A stretch of DNA of 64,000 nucleotides from Shewanella maritima (GCF_004295345.1 NZ_CP036200.1:2717001-2781000), one strand, 5' to 3'; positions 17,491-27,580 are shown, counted from the stretch's first letter. Notes: generated by a model not told the origin, from the letters alone. Numbers and translations are program-made.

Positions 17491-18738
17491 CTATTTATTA
17501 GCTATCACCGTCTGGTTTTTCCCCTGAGTTTTAGCTTGATACAAGGCCTTGTCTGCAGCGTTAATCGTGGCGCTCAAACTAATGCTATCTTGCTTAAATA
17601 TCATGGGTGATAACCCAAGACTGACACTCAGTTTTATGTCGTGCTGCTCAGTTGAAAACAGATGGTTTTCCAGTTGATGACGCAATGCTTCGCACTTGTT
17701 GTAGGCGTTGTTGATGTCGTAGCACGACAACAAGATAACAAACTCTTCGCCGCCCCAGCGGCCAAATAATGCATCGTGGGGTAAATTGGCGGCAAATAGG
17801 TTCACTAAATAGCAAATTGCCTCATCACCAATTTGATGGCCAAAACAGTCATTGATGTGTTTAAAGTCATCAATATCAAAGAGCACGCAGAAGTGGCTGA
17901 GTGGATCGCCACCATTTGCGAAAATCTGCTCTGCTTTTTGGCTAAAAGCGCGGCGGTTAAGAATTTGCGTTAGCTCATCAATTTCTGCTTGGTGTTGCAG
18001 CTGTTGCTTTAATAGATACTGCTCAGTGGTGTCGGTTAAGGTCACCTGAGATGCACTTTGCCCTTCCCACTCAATATTACGCTCAATGAGTTCAACCCAT
18101 ACTTCTTCGCCATTAGGTTTAATGCATTTGATTTCCGTTTTGGGTGAGGCAGCTAACTTATTGCCTTCATGGTCATCCAGCACTTCGGTAACTGTGATGC
18201 GCTGTTTTTGAAAGTCTGGGTGAATAACCGAAATAATCGACTCCAATGCCAATACTTGCTCAGGGTAGTCAAAACCTAAAATATTTGCGTAGGCTTGATT
18301 ACAAAAGAGTGGCTTGAAGTGCTGGTGTACCAACACGCCTTGCACTGAGCCATCGACCAACTCACGATAGCGCTTTTCGCTGGCGGCAAGTCGGTCACGA
18401 GTAAGCATGACGTCAGACAGGTCGACTATGGTGATTTGCAGTGCGCTGCGTCCTTGCCACTCAACAATGTGCTCTACCGCCAGCACTTGCATCGGCGTGC
18501 CATCGAGGCGGTGATTGATATAGCTGCGAACTTGAGGTTTCTCTATACCACTCATCAAGGCATAGTAAGTATGAGCAGCAATATCGCGGGAATCAGGGGC
18601 AATTAAATCAAGTACTGAGCTTAACGCCAGCACGTCGTTAGCACTATCAAAACCAAAGGTCTGCGCAAAGTTGTCGTCGACATGTAGTGGAACAAAGTCA
18701 CGGTGAATAATGACACCATAATGAGCACTATAGTCCAC
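17491..18738 (-). CDS. PAS-PAS-GGDEF diguanylate cyclase
   Basis: 415 residues from the GTG at 18738. That start is preferred to a TTG five codons upstream because GGAAGGAG lies 5 bases before it. Two PAS domains (about 1-110 and 125-245) precede a GGDEF domain with an intact GGEEF and FDIDDFKHIND substrate motif, so it is probably active in c-di-GMP synthesis. The RxxD inhibitory site is absent (PHDALFGRW before GGEEF). No membrane segment: a cytoplasmic sensor. c-di-GMP is also the ligand of MshE at 55 kb. Confidence 0.88.
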   Translation of the reverse strand: MDYSAHYGVIIHRDFVPLHVDDNFAQTFGFDSANDVLALSSVLDLIAPDSRDIAAHTYYALMSGIEKPQVRSYINHRLDGTPMQVLAVEHIVEWQGRSALQITIVDLSDVMLTRDRLAASEKRYRELVDGSVQGVLVHQHFKPLFCNQAYANILGFDYPEQVLALESIISVIHPDFQKQRITVTEVLDDHEGNKLAASPKTEIKCIKPNGEEVWVELIERNIEWEGQSASQVTLTDTTEQYLLKQQLQHQAEIDELTQILNRRAFSQKAEQIFANGGDPLSHFCVLFDIDDFKHINDCFGHQIGDEAICYLVNLFAANLPHDALFGRWGGEEFVILLSCYDINNAYNKCEALRHQLENHLFSTEQHDIKLSVSLGLSPMIFKQDSISLSATINAADKALYQAKTQGKNQTVIANK

Positions 18739-18957
18739 AGCTTCTCCTTCCAAGGTATTTGAGGGCTAATTTTAATTTAGTTTTGAGTAAAACACCTGAG
18801 TTTTGGGATAAATATACCTGAAGTTCAGGTGCACAAAGAAGTGTGTAGCTCGCAGTTTATTGATATAACCTATTAAATTTATATTACTTTGTCTGCAACT
18901 CGTGTTTTTTTAGCAATTGATAAAAAGTGTAATCACTAACCTAGCAAGGACAGTATT

Positions 18958-19977
18958 ATGACCCAAATTTGTCAGCCATTTACCTATGTCGACTTGCCTG
19001 ACACAGGTGACGCAAACATGATGCAACTCGCCAAGGGTGAGCTTAAACAGCTAGGTGCTAATCAAGTATTGATTGAAGTGCACTGTGCTGGTGTAAATGG
19101 CCCTGATATTAAGCAGCGTCAAGGCGCATACCCTGCGCCTAAAGATGCCAGCCCAATTCTGGGTTTAGAAGTAGCTGGTACCGTAATCGCGATTGGCAGT
19201 GAAGTGAGTCAATTGCAAGCTGGTGATAGGGTTTGCGCTCTAGTGCCTGGTGGCGGCTATGCTTCCCATGTGGTGACCTATGCGCAGCATTGCCTGCCGA
19301 TCCCTCTAGGTATGTCGATGATGCAAGCGGCCGCACTGCCTGAAACCTTTTTTACTGTGTGGGGCAATGTGTTTATGCGCGGTAAACTGCAAGCAAATGA
19401 GTGGCTACTTGTACATGGCGGCGCAGGAGGCATAGGCTCTACTACGATTGCGTTGGCTAAGGCGTTTGGTGCCAAGGTGATCGCCACAGTTAGCTCAGCG
19501 CAAAAGCGCGATTATTGTTTACAAATTGGTGCCGATCATTGCGTGCAGGTGCCAGGTTATGGCGCAGATGCACAAACATCGTTAGTTGACGCTGTGCTGA
19601 GCCTGACCAACGGGCGAGGTGTAGATGTGGTGCTCGATATGGCTGGCGGCGAAATGATTAACCAAAACCTTAAAATGATCGCCTCAGATGGGCGTATCGT
19701 ATCCATTGCAATGCAATCGGGTGCTAAGGCTACAGTAGATGTATTTAGGTTAATGGCAAAACGGGTCATTTGGACCGGCTCAACCTTGAGGCCACAATCT
19801 GTTGCCGCCAAAGCAGCAATTGCAGCAGAGTTGAAGCAAACTGTTTGGCCGCTATTGGATGTTGGCACGATACAGCTACAGGTCGATCGCAGTTTTGCGC
19901 TTAGTGAAGTAGTTGCAGCGCATGAGTATATGGAGTCTGGAGAGCACAAGGGCAAAATCGTCTTGCAACTAAAGTAG
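18958..19977 (+). CDS. NAD(P)H-quinone oxidoreductase, zinc-free MDR family
   Basis: 339 residues. MDR fold with N-terminal GroES-like domain (HCAGVNGPDIKQRQG, GLEVAGTV) and nucleotide-binding domain with HGGAGGIGSTTIALAK, the PIG3/QOR signature. Catalytic zinc ligands of alcohol dehydrogenases are absent. It probably reduces quinones or enones with NADPH. Shine-Dalgarno AAGGA, single gene. Confidence 0.87.
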   Translation: MTQICQPFTYVDLPDTGDANMMQLAKGELKQLGANQVLIEVHCAGVNGPDIKQRQGAYPAPKDASPILGLEVAGTVIAIGSEVSQLQAGDRVCALVPGGGYASHVVTYAQHCLPIPLGMSMMQAAALPETFFTVWGNVFMRGKLQANEWLLVHGGAGGIGSTTIALAKAFGAKVIATVSSAQKRDYCLQIGADHCVQVPGYGADAQTSLVDAVLSLTNGRGVDVVLDMAGGEMINQNLKMIASDGRIVSIAMQSGAKATVDVFRLMAKRVIWTGSTLRPQSVAAKAAIAAELKQTVWPLLDVGTIQLQVDRSFALSEVVAAHEYMESGEHKGKIVLQLK

Positions 19978-20344
19978 TGGCGCTGGAGTTGGATAGATTG
20001 GCAAGCGGTCAGTTTTAGAAACACAAAATTTGTTTTTGGCAGCTTGAACCTTAATATTTTTCGACTAAATTATGAGCAAGCTAAGGCGCTGTGCAATTTT
20101 GTTGCCTGTCTTATGCGTGAACGGTAAACCATGAGTTAGTTTTGTGAACTAGAGTTAAATTTTGAATCAAGTGCTGAGTTTTTAGTAAAAAATTCATTAT
20201 TAAAGGCATTGATTCTGGATTTTTTTCTGTTTAAATACGGTCATTAAGGCAAAGCAGATATAAGCCTATTCGCTGTGACTAAATCTGCTTGTAATCAATA
20301 ACTTTTACACTTCCAATATGTGTTGATTAAAGGTGTTAGCATAT
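19978..20344. other. intergenic region, nothing recognised
   Basis: AT-rich 367 bp between the oxidoreductase and the acidic-tailed protein. It presumably holds the promoter of the latter; no ORF, hairpin or repeat seen. Confidence 0.4.
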
Positions 20345-20791
20345 ATGTTCAATAAAGCTGCGAAACAAGTTTGGTACGGCGAATTACGCACCAGCAAGGG
20401 TAATACAGTTGTGGTCTATGACGGCGGCTTACCAGAGGCCTCTCCTGGCCGATTAAACTTCTTCCACTCTGGCCGTAATGCCATTATCGAGTTTGTCGAA
20501 GACATAGTGACTCCCAATCTCCATGATTTAGATGCTGAACAAACTAAAGCCGCTAAAGCCGAGTTTGGAGATGCCTGGGAAACGGCTCGTAATGAGTTTT
20601 TAGCAAAGCATCCATCACGACTGGATTTATCTGCCGTGCCAGATAGTGCACCGGCTACCAAGACTAAATCGAAAGATGAAGAAATGGTTGAAGAGGAAGT
20701 CGTTGAGTACATTGAAAACGACGATGATGATGACGATGAGGACACCAAAGACTTTGATGAAATGGGTGACAACCTAGATGACATGGATTAA
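20345..20791 (+). CDS. unknown protein with poly-acidic C-terminus
   Basis: 148 residues from the ATG at 20345 (MFNKAAKQVWYGEL), preferred to the GTG at 20333 by position relative to AAAGG. The first 100 residues form an unrecognised domain (GELRTSKGNTVVVYDGGLP, HSGRNAIIEFVED). The last 50 are dominated by Asp and Glu, including a run of seven Asp. Such tails occur in nucleic-acid mimics and chaperone-like proteins, but no function can be assigned. A strong terminator follows. Confidence 0.65.
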   Translation: MFNKAAKQVWYGELRTSKGNTVVVYDGGLPEASPGRLNFFHSGRNAIIEFVEDIVTPNLHDLDAEQTKAAKAEFGDAWETARNEFLAKHPSRLDLSAVPDSAPATKTKSKDEEMVEEEVVEYIENDDDDDDEDTKDFDEMGDNLDDMD

Positions 20792-20847
20792 TCCATGTGC
20801 TTTTTAAACCAATTGGCATCCGCATCACTATTGATGTTATTGAAACA

Positions 20848-20877
20848 AAAAGGAATAACCTAGGTTATTCCTTTTTT
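20848..20877 (+). terminator. rho-independent terminator
   Basis: AAAGGAATAACC-TA-GGTTATTCCTTTTTT; it can serve both the acidic protein gene and the convergent GNAT gene. Confidence 0.85.
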
Positions 20878-20913
20878 GTTGCTAGCATTTGTCTCGAACA
20901 CGAATTATTGGCA

Positions 20914-21384
20914 TTAGCTGCTGAGCTCTTTTTGCATAGCAACACAGTCCATCACAAAACCTCGTGGATTATTGTATTTGATGACCGTATCGCCAACATA
21001 GCCTAACGAGTGATAAAACGGCGCAGCATTCAGCGTCGAGTCAAGGTGGACGGTATTGATATTATTCTCGAGAGCCAAGGCTTCGAGATAAGCCATGATC
21101 TGCCGCCCAACGCCTTTACCCATAAATTCAGGCTTAACGAACATAGCGTAGATTTTGTTTTCGCTATAACTGAACGCGCCTAGACCAATAATTTCATTAC
21201 CTTCAAAAGCAACGTAAAAGTTACTTTCTAACTCAGCTGCAAAGCCCTCTGGTAGCGAACCATTGAGCCAAGGCTCAATGACTTCAGGAGGGTAATGTTC
21301 AATGCACTGGGCCTTGATTGACTGTTTACGGATCTGCCATGCGACATCAATGTCACGTCTGGTCGCTTTGCGTATTTGCATCAA
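20914..21384 (-). CDS. GNAT family N-acetyltransferase
   Basis: 156 residues. GNAT features: N-terminal IRKATRRDIDVAWQIRK, acetyl-CoA-binding motif A (YAMFVKPEFMGKGVGRQIMAYLE, Q/RxxGxG/A form) and motif B (VHLDSTLNAAPFYHSLGYV). Substrate unknown. Confidence 0.87.
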   Translation of the reverse strand: MMQIRKATRRDIDVAWQIRKQSIKAQCIEHYPPEVIEPWLNGSLPEGFAAELESNFYVAFEGNEIIGLGAFSYSENKIYAMFVKPEFMGKGVGRQIMAYLEALALENNINTVHLDSTLNAAPFYHSLGYVGDTVIKYNNPRGFVMDCVAMQKELSS

Positions 21385-21438
21385 ACTTCCTTGTAGTTAT
21401 TGGCTAGCCGATAGCAGCTCGCGGCAAATAACTGGTAA

Positions 21439-22485
21439 TTAATCTGCTAACCCAAACTGATAACGACTGACATGATGATAAGTCTCGCCCGGCTGAGTAA
21501 AACCATTGCCTGGCAGGTGAGGTTGATTTGGCGAGTCAGGCACCAGTTGCGGCTCAATACAAATCGCTTGATGGTCGTTATAAACCTGCTGTTGATAACC
21601 CACAGTGCCAGATAAGAAGTTAGCGCCATAAAGCTGCACGCCAACCTGATTGGTGTATAGGGTTAATGAGCGGCCCGAGTTTGGCTCAACAATGCTGCCG
21701 AAACGTTGCAGCTGGTTGGTGTCAGTTTGCTCAAGTACGTAGCAATGGTCGAAACCATTTGTCGCTGCAAGTGCAGTGCGCTGAGTTTGCACCGCCATAG
21801 GTGTGGCTTGCAGCATATCAAGATCAGTCCCTGAAACATTGAGCATTTGCTGCGGAATGCCGACGTCATTCATGGTCAAATATTGCTTGGCATCAACTTG
21901 CACTAAATGCTCAGTATTGCTGTGGCACTGCTGGCCACCAAGGTTGAAGTAGCTGTGTTGAGTTAAGCTAAGCGGGCAAGTTTTGTCGGTTGTGGCTTTA
22001 ATGTCGACAGTGAGGCTATCGCCATCTAAGCGGTAATCAAGAGTCACATTACAATTGCCGGGAAAGCCCATATCGCCGTCAGGACTACTTAGGGTTAAGC
22101 GTACGCCATCATCAAGCAAATTCATTTGCCATTGTTTGAGGTTAAAGCCTTGCTCACCACCATGCAGACAATTAGTGGCGTTGTTCACGCTTAACTGATA
22201 TTGCTCACCGTTAACGGTGAACTGACCATTAGCGATACGGTTAGCATAGCGCCCGGCAATGGCGCCTAAATGAGCAGATTGCTTAAGGTAGTCTTCAATG
22301 CTGTCGCAGCCCAATACAATATTGTCATGCTGACCGTGCTTGTCGGCTGTGGTTAGGGTACGAATAATGCCACCAAGGCTTAGCACTTCCATGGTAATTG
22401 CGCCGTTATCTAACTGTACTCGCTGGATCTCACCGCCGCGTGGGTCTTGCCACGGCTGAAGTTGGGTTACCTTTACCATAGTCAT
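21439..22485 (-). CDS. galM: aldose 1-epimerase (galactose mutarotase)
   Basis: 348 residues. Family residues are visible: NRIANGQFTVNGEQYQL, the catalytic-region histidines in LHGGEQGF and LTQHSYFNLGG, and FDHCYVL near the C-terminus. It interconverts beta- and alpha-galactose before phosphorylation by GalK, whose gene lies 89 bp upstream on the same strand. Confidence 0.92.
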   Translation of the reverse strand: MTMVKVTQLQPWQDPRGGEIQRVQLDNGAITMEVLSLGGIIRTLTTADKHGQHDNIVLGCDSIEDYLKQSAHLGAIAGRYANRIANGQFTVNGEQYQLSVNNATNCLHGGEQGFNLKQWQMNLLDDGVRLTLSSPDGDMGFPGNCNVTLDYRLDGDSLTVDIKATTDKTCPLSLTQHSYFNLGGQQCHSNTEHLVQVDAKQYLTMNDVGIPQQMLNVSGTDLDMLQATPMAVQTQRTALAATNGFDHCYVLEQTDTNQLQRFGSIVEPNSGRSLTLYTNQVGVQLYGANFLSGTVGYQQQVYNDHQAICIEPQLVPDSPNQPHLPGNGFTQPGETYHHVSRYQFGLAD

Positions 22486-22574
22486 TTTGTTATTGCCGTT
22501 CCGTTTACTTTGTCAGTGTTAGTGTCAGTGCTAATGAATTTGCTAAAGCAGGGCGTTGTCCATGTAGACGTTAA

Positions 22575-23714
22575 TTACAAGCGGCTAGCGCCGCTAGATG
22601 CTGAGCATAAGTGGATAACAGCGTCTCGCCCAGTTTGTTTAAAGAATGCTTGCTCAACCAGATTAATCACATCATCGGTGAGGCTGTGGTCAACCAGGGC
22701 GATAATGCAGCCATCACTCATTCTTACGCCGCCATTATCACCAATTAACTCATCAATTAGGGTCACGAGTTTATCGGCTTGTGGATCGACAGCATCAAAG
22801 TTCTCACGCAGAGAATGCTGTGAGTGACGCATTAGCTCGCTAAAACGTGGCATATTGTTTTCTTGCAATGCCCGCGCCGCACTTGCCGTGCGCTGGCTCT
22901 CGGTCATCACGTGCAAAGCGCGATGATATTGGGTTTCGGTTAAGGATTGCTTAGCACGTTGCAGCTGCAAGTGAGTTAAATCGCGTAGGGAATCGAGCCC
23001 AAGAATATCGGCAATTTCAAAGCATTCTTGTCTGCGCTCTGCAAATTGAGCGGTGAATTTTTTGCGGTCGATTTGTGGGTCGATAACAATCAGGCTTAGT
23101 GAGTCAGGCAGTTTCACTGGCTCGCTGTCGAGGGCTAAACAGTCGATAAGCAGGGCATGATCAGACTCAGCTAATGCACTGATCATTTGATCCATAATGC
23201 CGCACTGTTGGCGCATAAGTTGGCTTTCGGCGCGCTGCGCAATTTGGGCAATGGCAAGTGGCGACAAATGCAGTTGGTCGGCGTAAGAGATTGCTGTACC
23301 AAACGCGATTTCAAGTGCGGCAGAAGAAGATAAGCCTGCGCCTAAAGGCACGTTACCAACAATGGCGAGATCTAAGCCTTTGGCGGATAAACCCGATTGC
23401 GCCATCGCGGCGGTGATCCCTTTAAGGTAATTGAACCACAATCCGTCATCGTCAATATTACCTTCGTTACCAAACTCCCACTGCTCAATTTGTCCCGGAA
23501 AAGCATCGCTCACCGCGCGGAATTGATAATCGTCGCGGTGTTTAACAGCAATAACCGTATGAAAGTTGATGGCAACGGGCAGCACTAGGCCTTCGTTGTA
23601 ATCTGAATGTTCACCAATAATATTGATCCGCCCAGGAGCTTGATAAAGCTCGTCGGCGGTGGTGCCAAAGGTTTGTACAAAAAGCTTAGTTGCACGCTGA
23701 GCAGGGTTTGCCAT
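22575..23714 (-). CDS. galK: galactokinase
   Basis: About 379 residues. GHMP kinase motifs: galactose signature PGRINIIGEHSDYNEG, ATP loop PLGAGLSSSAALEIA, and C-terminal GGVRMSDGCIIALV. The start is the second ATG of ATG-ACT-ATG (23714), 9 bases after GGAAG; the first ATG (23720) would be only 3 bases away, and longer versions are unlikely. Operon galK-galM; galT and galE are not in the window. A CRP-like site lies about 60 bp upstream. Confidence 0.92.
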   Translation of the reverse strand: MANPAQRATKLFVQTFGTTADELYQAPGRINIIGEHSDYNEGLVLPVAINFHTVIAVKHRDDYQFRAVSDAFPGQIEQWEFGNEGNIDDDGLWFNYLKGITAAMAQSGLSAKGLDLAIVGNVPLGAGLSSSAALEIAFGTAISYADQLHLSPLAIAQIAQRAESQLMRQQCGIMDQMISALAESDHALLIDCLALDSEPVKLPDSLSLIVIDPQIDRKKFTAQFAERRQECFEIADILGLDSLRDLTHLQLQRAKQSLTETQYHRALHVMTESQRTASAARALQENNMPRFSELMRHSQHSLRENFDAVDPQADKLVTLIDELIGDNGGVRMSDGCIIALVDHSLTDDVINLVEQAFFKQTGRDAVIHLCSASSGASRL

Positions 23715-23771
23715 AGTCATCGACTTCCACACAATCAAAATGGTAATGCCTGCAACATTGGCAAGCATATA

Positions 23772-23787
23772 TGTGATTTAAATCACT
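23772..23787 (-). promoter_or_regulatory. CRP-like site upstream of galK
   Basis: TGTGA-TTTAAA-TCACT on the plus strand, one mismatch from TGTGA-N6-TCACA. The core GTGATTTAAATCAC is a perfect 14-bp palindrome. Position fits cAMP-CRP control of galKM (inference). Confidence 0.6.
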
Positions 23788-23957
23788 TTATTATAGTCAG
23801 TCTTATAGCATGGATGACGGTAGAAATTAAGCGGCTTTGGTGCGAATGTGGAAAATTGACTATTAAGGTGAATTATTTGATAGCTCAGCATTTTGGCATA
23901 TAAGCAACAAAATGCCGAGTTTTGTTTATAATATATTGATTTTTATGGATTTTGTTT

Positions 23958-25328
23958 CTACTTATCTTTAGTTAAGCGTCTGCTTAATGCACTTTGGCTA
24001 ATGCCCAGCATTTGCGCAGCAGCAGTTTGGTTTTGTGCACTGCGACTCATGGCCTCATCAATCAGTGCCTGACTGATTTCAGCTAAGGTTGGTAGTTCAG
24101 CACCAAAACTAAATTTAGCCACGGGAGCGGCCACATCTTTGCAATCATTTACTGCCTGCATAAATGGCGCAGTATTTAGGGTTACGCTACTGCTGCGACT
24201 TACTGCATCCAAAACCATGGCTTTTAGCTCGTTAATATTGCCGGGGAAGGGATAGTCTTGTAGCTGAGTGGCAAGGTTAGCAGGGACTGGCGGCGGGCTT
24301 AATTCAAGCTCGTTGGCAGCCTGTTGCACAAAGTGGTTTAACAAAATGCTGATGTCGAGGCGACGCTCTCGCAGCGGCGGTAAACTGAGTTTGTGACCGC
24401 GTAGGCGATACATTAAGTCACTACGTAACTTACCGTCTTTATTAAGTGCTAAAAGATCTGCTTGAGTAGAGGCAATAAAGCGGCAGTTAACCGCGTAGCT
24501 TTGCTCGCTGCCAAGTGGGAAGTATACCTTCTGCTCTAGTAGCTCAACCAGCTTTGCCTGACTCTCTCTGGGCAGCTCAGCAATCTCTTTTAAATAAATA
24601 ATACCGCTGCCCGCTTTATGGATTGCACCAGCCACTGACTTTCCCGGCTCAGTGCTTAGCTCGCCGTATAACTGCTTATCAAACTGGCGTGCCGATATCC
24701 CCGCGAGGTTGATGGTAATAAACGGCGCATCTGGCGCACTAAGTAAGTGGCAACTTTGCGCAAAAGCTTGCTTACCGCTGCCGCTTTCACCCTCAATAAG
24801 AATCGGCTCAGGGCTAAAGGCAATGGCTTCAAGATAGCGAAATTGATCCAGTACCGCAGGCTCGCAGGTGAGAATATGGCTAAACGCATCAGGGCGGCTT
24901 AAGGTTTTACTCAAAAAGCTGTCTTTAATGCGCTTGTAGTTACGCTCTAGCCCAACTACCTCCAGCGCGCGCCTCACCGAGCGGCCTAAATCTGCAACAT
25001 CATCGGTTTTAATGAAGTAATCATAGGCGCCATGTTTGATGCAGCGCACTGCGGTTTCCACTTCATTCACGCCAGTTACAATAATCACTCGGGTATTTGG
25101 CTGCGCCTGACGAATGCTTTCAAGTAATTGCTCGCCAGAGTGATAAGGCATGGTGAGGTCCAGGAGCACCAACGCATAGTCGGTGGCTTCGAGGCGATTC
25201 ATTACCTGACGGCTATCAACACAGGTATCAATAATTGCTTCTGGCACTAAGCGCTGCAAAGTCACCGACAGAGTGCGTAGCCAAGGGGCTTCATCGTCTA
25301 CTAGCAGGATGTTTCTGGCTAAGATCAT
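23958..25328 (-). CDS. NtrC-like response regulator with degenerate AAA+ domain
   Basis: 456 residues. Receiver domain intact: D11/D12, phospho-acceptor D57 in LLDLTMP, T85, K107. AAA+ domain (about 150-380) has Walker A GESGSGK (180-186), but the sigma54-contact loop GAFTGA is missing (the region reads LYGELSTEPGKSVAGA), and Walker B is IIYLKEI instead of the usual LFLDEI. A Fis-type helix-turn-helix closes the protein (NQTAAAQMLGISQSALSRRL). So it belongs to the NtrC family but is unlikely to activate sigma54. It more likely acts on sigma70 promoters or represses. It overlaps the sensor kinase gene by 4 bases and is divergent from fccA. Confidence 0.87.
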   Translation of the reverse strand: MILARNILLVDDEAPWLRTLSVTLQRLVPEAIIDTCVDSRQVMNRLEATDYALVLLDLTMPYHSGEQLLESIRQAQPNTRVIIVTGVNEVETAVRCIKHGAYDYFIKTDDVADLGRSVRRALEVVGLERNYKRIKDSFLSKTLSRPDAFSHILTCEPAVLDQFRYLEAIAFSPEPILIEGESGSGKQAFAQSCHLLSAPDAPFITINLAGISARQFDKQLYGELSTEPGKSVAGAIHKAGSGIIYLKEIAELPRESQAKLVELLEQKVYFPLGSEQSYAVNCRFIASTQADLLALNKDGKLRSDLMYRLRGHKLSLPPLRERRLDISILLNHFVQQAANELELSPPPVPANLATQLQDYPFPGNINELKAMVLDAVSRSSSVTLNTAPFMQAVNDCKDVAAPVAKFSFGAELPTLAEISQALIDEAMSRSAQNQTAAAQMLGISQSALSRRLTKDK

Positions 25329-27433
25329 AGGCGTGATTGCTCCTTGTGAATTGGCGTTGGGTCACTGGCTAAGCTTGAGCTAGGATTTAAACGGTCAAAG
25401 GTGAGGGTAAAGCGGCTACCTTGGCCTAGTGCTGATTGCACCAGCATGTTAGCTCCATGCTCTTTTAGGATGCGGCTACATACCGATAAACCAAGGCCGC
25501 TACCGCCATATGAGCGGCGCGTGGTAAAGAATGGCTCGGTGATCCGTGCAAGTGTCGCATTATCCATGCCTGAGCCTGTGTCGTTGACCATTACATACAC
25601 CTTGTCAGCATCTTGTTGGGTAACAATGCTAATGGTGTCGGCTGATGAGTCGCAGGCATGACAAGCGTTTTGGATAAGATTAATAAGTACCTGATGCAGC
25701 TGCTGGGCATCGCCAGTAATGATTGGCTCAGGTTGTTGTAACTCCACACTTACCTGTAGGCGTTTTACTTGATTGGCAGTCAGGCGCAGCGCCACTTCAA
25801 CCACCTCGTTAATTGAAACAGCCTGATGATGACTGTCTTCATGGGGCAAGGCATAACGTTTTAGGTCGTTTACAATGCGGCTAATGCGCTTGGCGCTGTC
25901 ATCGACAGCTTGCGCACTGTGGTGCAGTTCTTCAAAGGCTTGCTCGGGCTCTAGCCCTGCAACTAGCCAAAATGGGTTTTGGTTTTGGTAGCTGTCTGCA
26001 GCGGCTTGTAAGTCTTTAATGGCGTCCATAAACAGGGCGACAGAATGAATGATAATGCCGGTTGGGTTATTTATTTCATGGGCAATACCTGCAGATAGCT
26101 CACCTAAAGATGCAAGCCTGCTAGCTTCGTCATTGGCCTGGCGCAGCACATGTTGTTCGGTGTTTTCTTGCACTAGCACCACAGCTTGCTCATTGGCGAT
26201 CGGGTGAATTTGCACCTGCCAGAACTGCGAGTTGTAGCGCATGTCGGCAATGAATGAACCTTGGGTATCCAGTACCTGTTTGACGCTTTGCTCAAGCGCA
26301 AAGGGCATGCCGTCGAGATATTCGAACTCGTCTTTATGTAGCAGCTGCTCAGCATCGTTGCTCCATAAACAGTCCATTTGCCTATTAAGAATTGTCACGC
26401 AGTGAGGAATGCCATCTAGCACATTTTGAAATTGCTGCGACAAGCTGGAAATTTGTTTCTCTGCGATTTTGCGCTGTTTTAGCTCAAGTGCAAGCGCCTC
26501 TGAGCGCACTCGTAAATTACGACTGACATAAGCAGTATAAAGCGCGCCGATCACCGAAATAAGCGCCACCACAATTGCCAGTGCTAGCATCTTTTGCTCT
26601 GTAGTGGTGATGTCGACTTTCTCGCGCCCAGTACCAAACCATTTACGTACTAAACGATCATATTCACCTGAGAGTTTTAGCTGCCTTAATGCGTCGTTAA
26701 TATCACGCATCATCGCTTGTTTTGATGGATGGCTGACAAACGAAAAAGCGCCAAAAATAAGTGGGTTACTTGAGCTGCGCACTAAGGGATATTTAGGCTG
26801 TAAGCGCCGGGCGACAAAATTCTCTGCTAGTACCACGTCAACTAAATCTTCACCAAGCAGCTGAAAGCCGGTTTCGTATAAATCTACGGTAACTGGGGTG
26901 AAGTTTTGTGGCTGCTTTTCTAAAAACACATCAACCAGTGCACCATGTTTAATAGCGACACGTTTACCGTCTAAGTCTGACCAGGTTTCGATAAATGGCG
27001 CGCCCTGACGTGTATAGGCTTTAGCATGGGTTGCATAAATTGGGTCTGACTGGCTTAGGTTGCGTGAAATACCAATTGGCGAAACCACAGCAATCACATC
27101 AATATCGCTGCTTGGGTCTTCTACATCTTCAATCAACTGCTGGAAGGTTTTGCGGCGCACCATAATCGGTTTATCGAGTATCTGCCCAATGCGGTTCATC
27201 AACTCAACGTTAAAGCCTTGGTCAATGCCGTTGGCGCGCCACTCTAGCGGGGCCGTTTTGGAGTGCACGCCAAATACGATGCGATCGTAACTTGCTTCAC
27301 TAGAGCGGATGGTCGCGCTGGTTTTTAGCGCTTGCTGAACCAGATTTTCATCGGCAATAGTGTCCGCAGCTATGGTATTAAAAACAACAGCTTGGCAAGT
27401 AATAAATAGGAGTAATCGAAGAACTGATTTCAT
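25325..27433 (-). CDS. sensor histidine kinase with periplasmic SBP domain
   Basis: 702 residues: signal peptide (1-23), periplasmic solute-binding type 3 domain (about 50-270, IVFGVHSKTAPLEWRANG ... GEYDRLVRKWFG), one membrane helix (280-302), a coiled linker and a PAS-like region (330-425), HisKA with H452 in SAGIAHEINNPTG, and HATPase with GSGLGLSVCSRIL. Ligand binding in the periplasm would set kinase activity toward the regulator encoded just downstream. The divergent neighbour is the periplasmic fumarate reductase, so a dicarboxylate or related anaerobic substrate is a reasonable guess for the ligand (inference only). Confidence 0.88.
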   Translation of the reverse strand: MKSVLRLLLFITCQAVVFNTIAADTIADENLVQQALKTSATIRSSEASYDRIVFGVHSKTAPLEWRANGIDQGFNVELMNRIGQILDKPIMVRRKTFQQLIEDVEDPSSDIDVIAVVSPIGISRNLSQSDPIYATHAKAYTRQGAPFIETWSDLDGKRVAIKHGALVDVFLEKQPQNFTPVTVDLYETGFQLLGEDLVDVVLAENFVARRLQPKYPLVRSSSNPLIFGAFSFVSHPSKQAMMRDINDALRQLKLSGEYDRLVRKWFGTGREKVDITTTEQKMLALAIVVALISVIGALYTAYVSRNLRVRSEALALELKQRKIAEKQISSLSQQFQNVLDGIPHCVTILNRQMDCLWSNDAEQLLHKDEFEYLDGMPFALEQSVKQVLDTQGSFIADMRYNSQFWQVQIHPIANEQAVVLVQENTEQHVLRQANDEASRLASLGELSAGIAHEINNPTGIIIHSVALFMDAIKDLQAAADSYQNQNPFWLVAGLEPEQAFEELHHSAQAVDDSAKRISRIVNDLKRYALPHEDSHHQAVSINEVVEVALRLTANQVKRLQVSVELQQPEPIITGDAQQLHQVLINLIQNACHACDSSADTISIVTQQDADKVYVMVNDTGSGMDNATLARITEPFFTTRRSYGGSGLGLSVCSRILKEHGANMLVQSALGQGSRFTLTFDRLNPSSSLASDPTPIHKEQSRL

Positions 27434-27580
27434 TAAATTAGCTTAGCAAAATCAACTGATAGTAAAGGTGATGCAGAGCGCGGTTCTGAGTAAATCTTTA
27501 CTGCTAAATACTGGAACATTGGCAGTGTATCGGTCGCGGCTAATTCAAACTCCAATTTTAAATATCACTCGTCAATGCTT

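Noticed and set aside
20416..20784. 122-residue Ser-rich reading frame on the minus strand
   Set aside because: It is the antisense shadow of the Asp/Glu-rich tail of the gene at 20345-20791, and has no ribosome binding site.
22485..22575. Missing galT/galE in the galactose operon
   Set aside because: Only galK and galM are here, but the other two genes may lie elsewhere in the genome; the window cannot decide.
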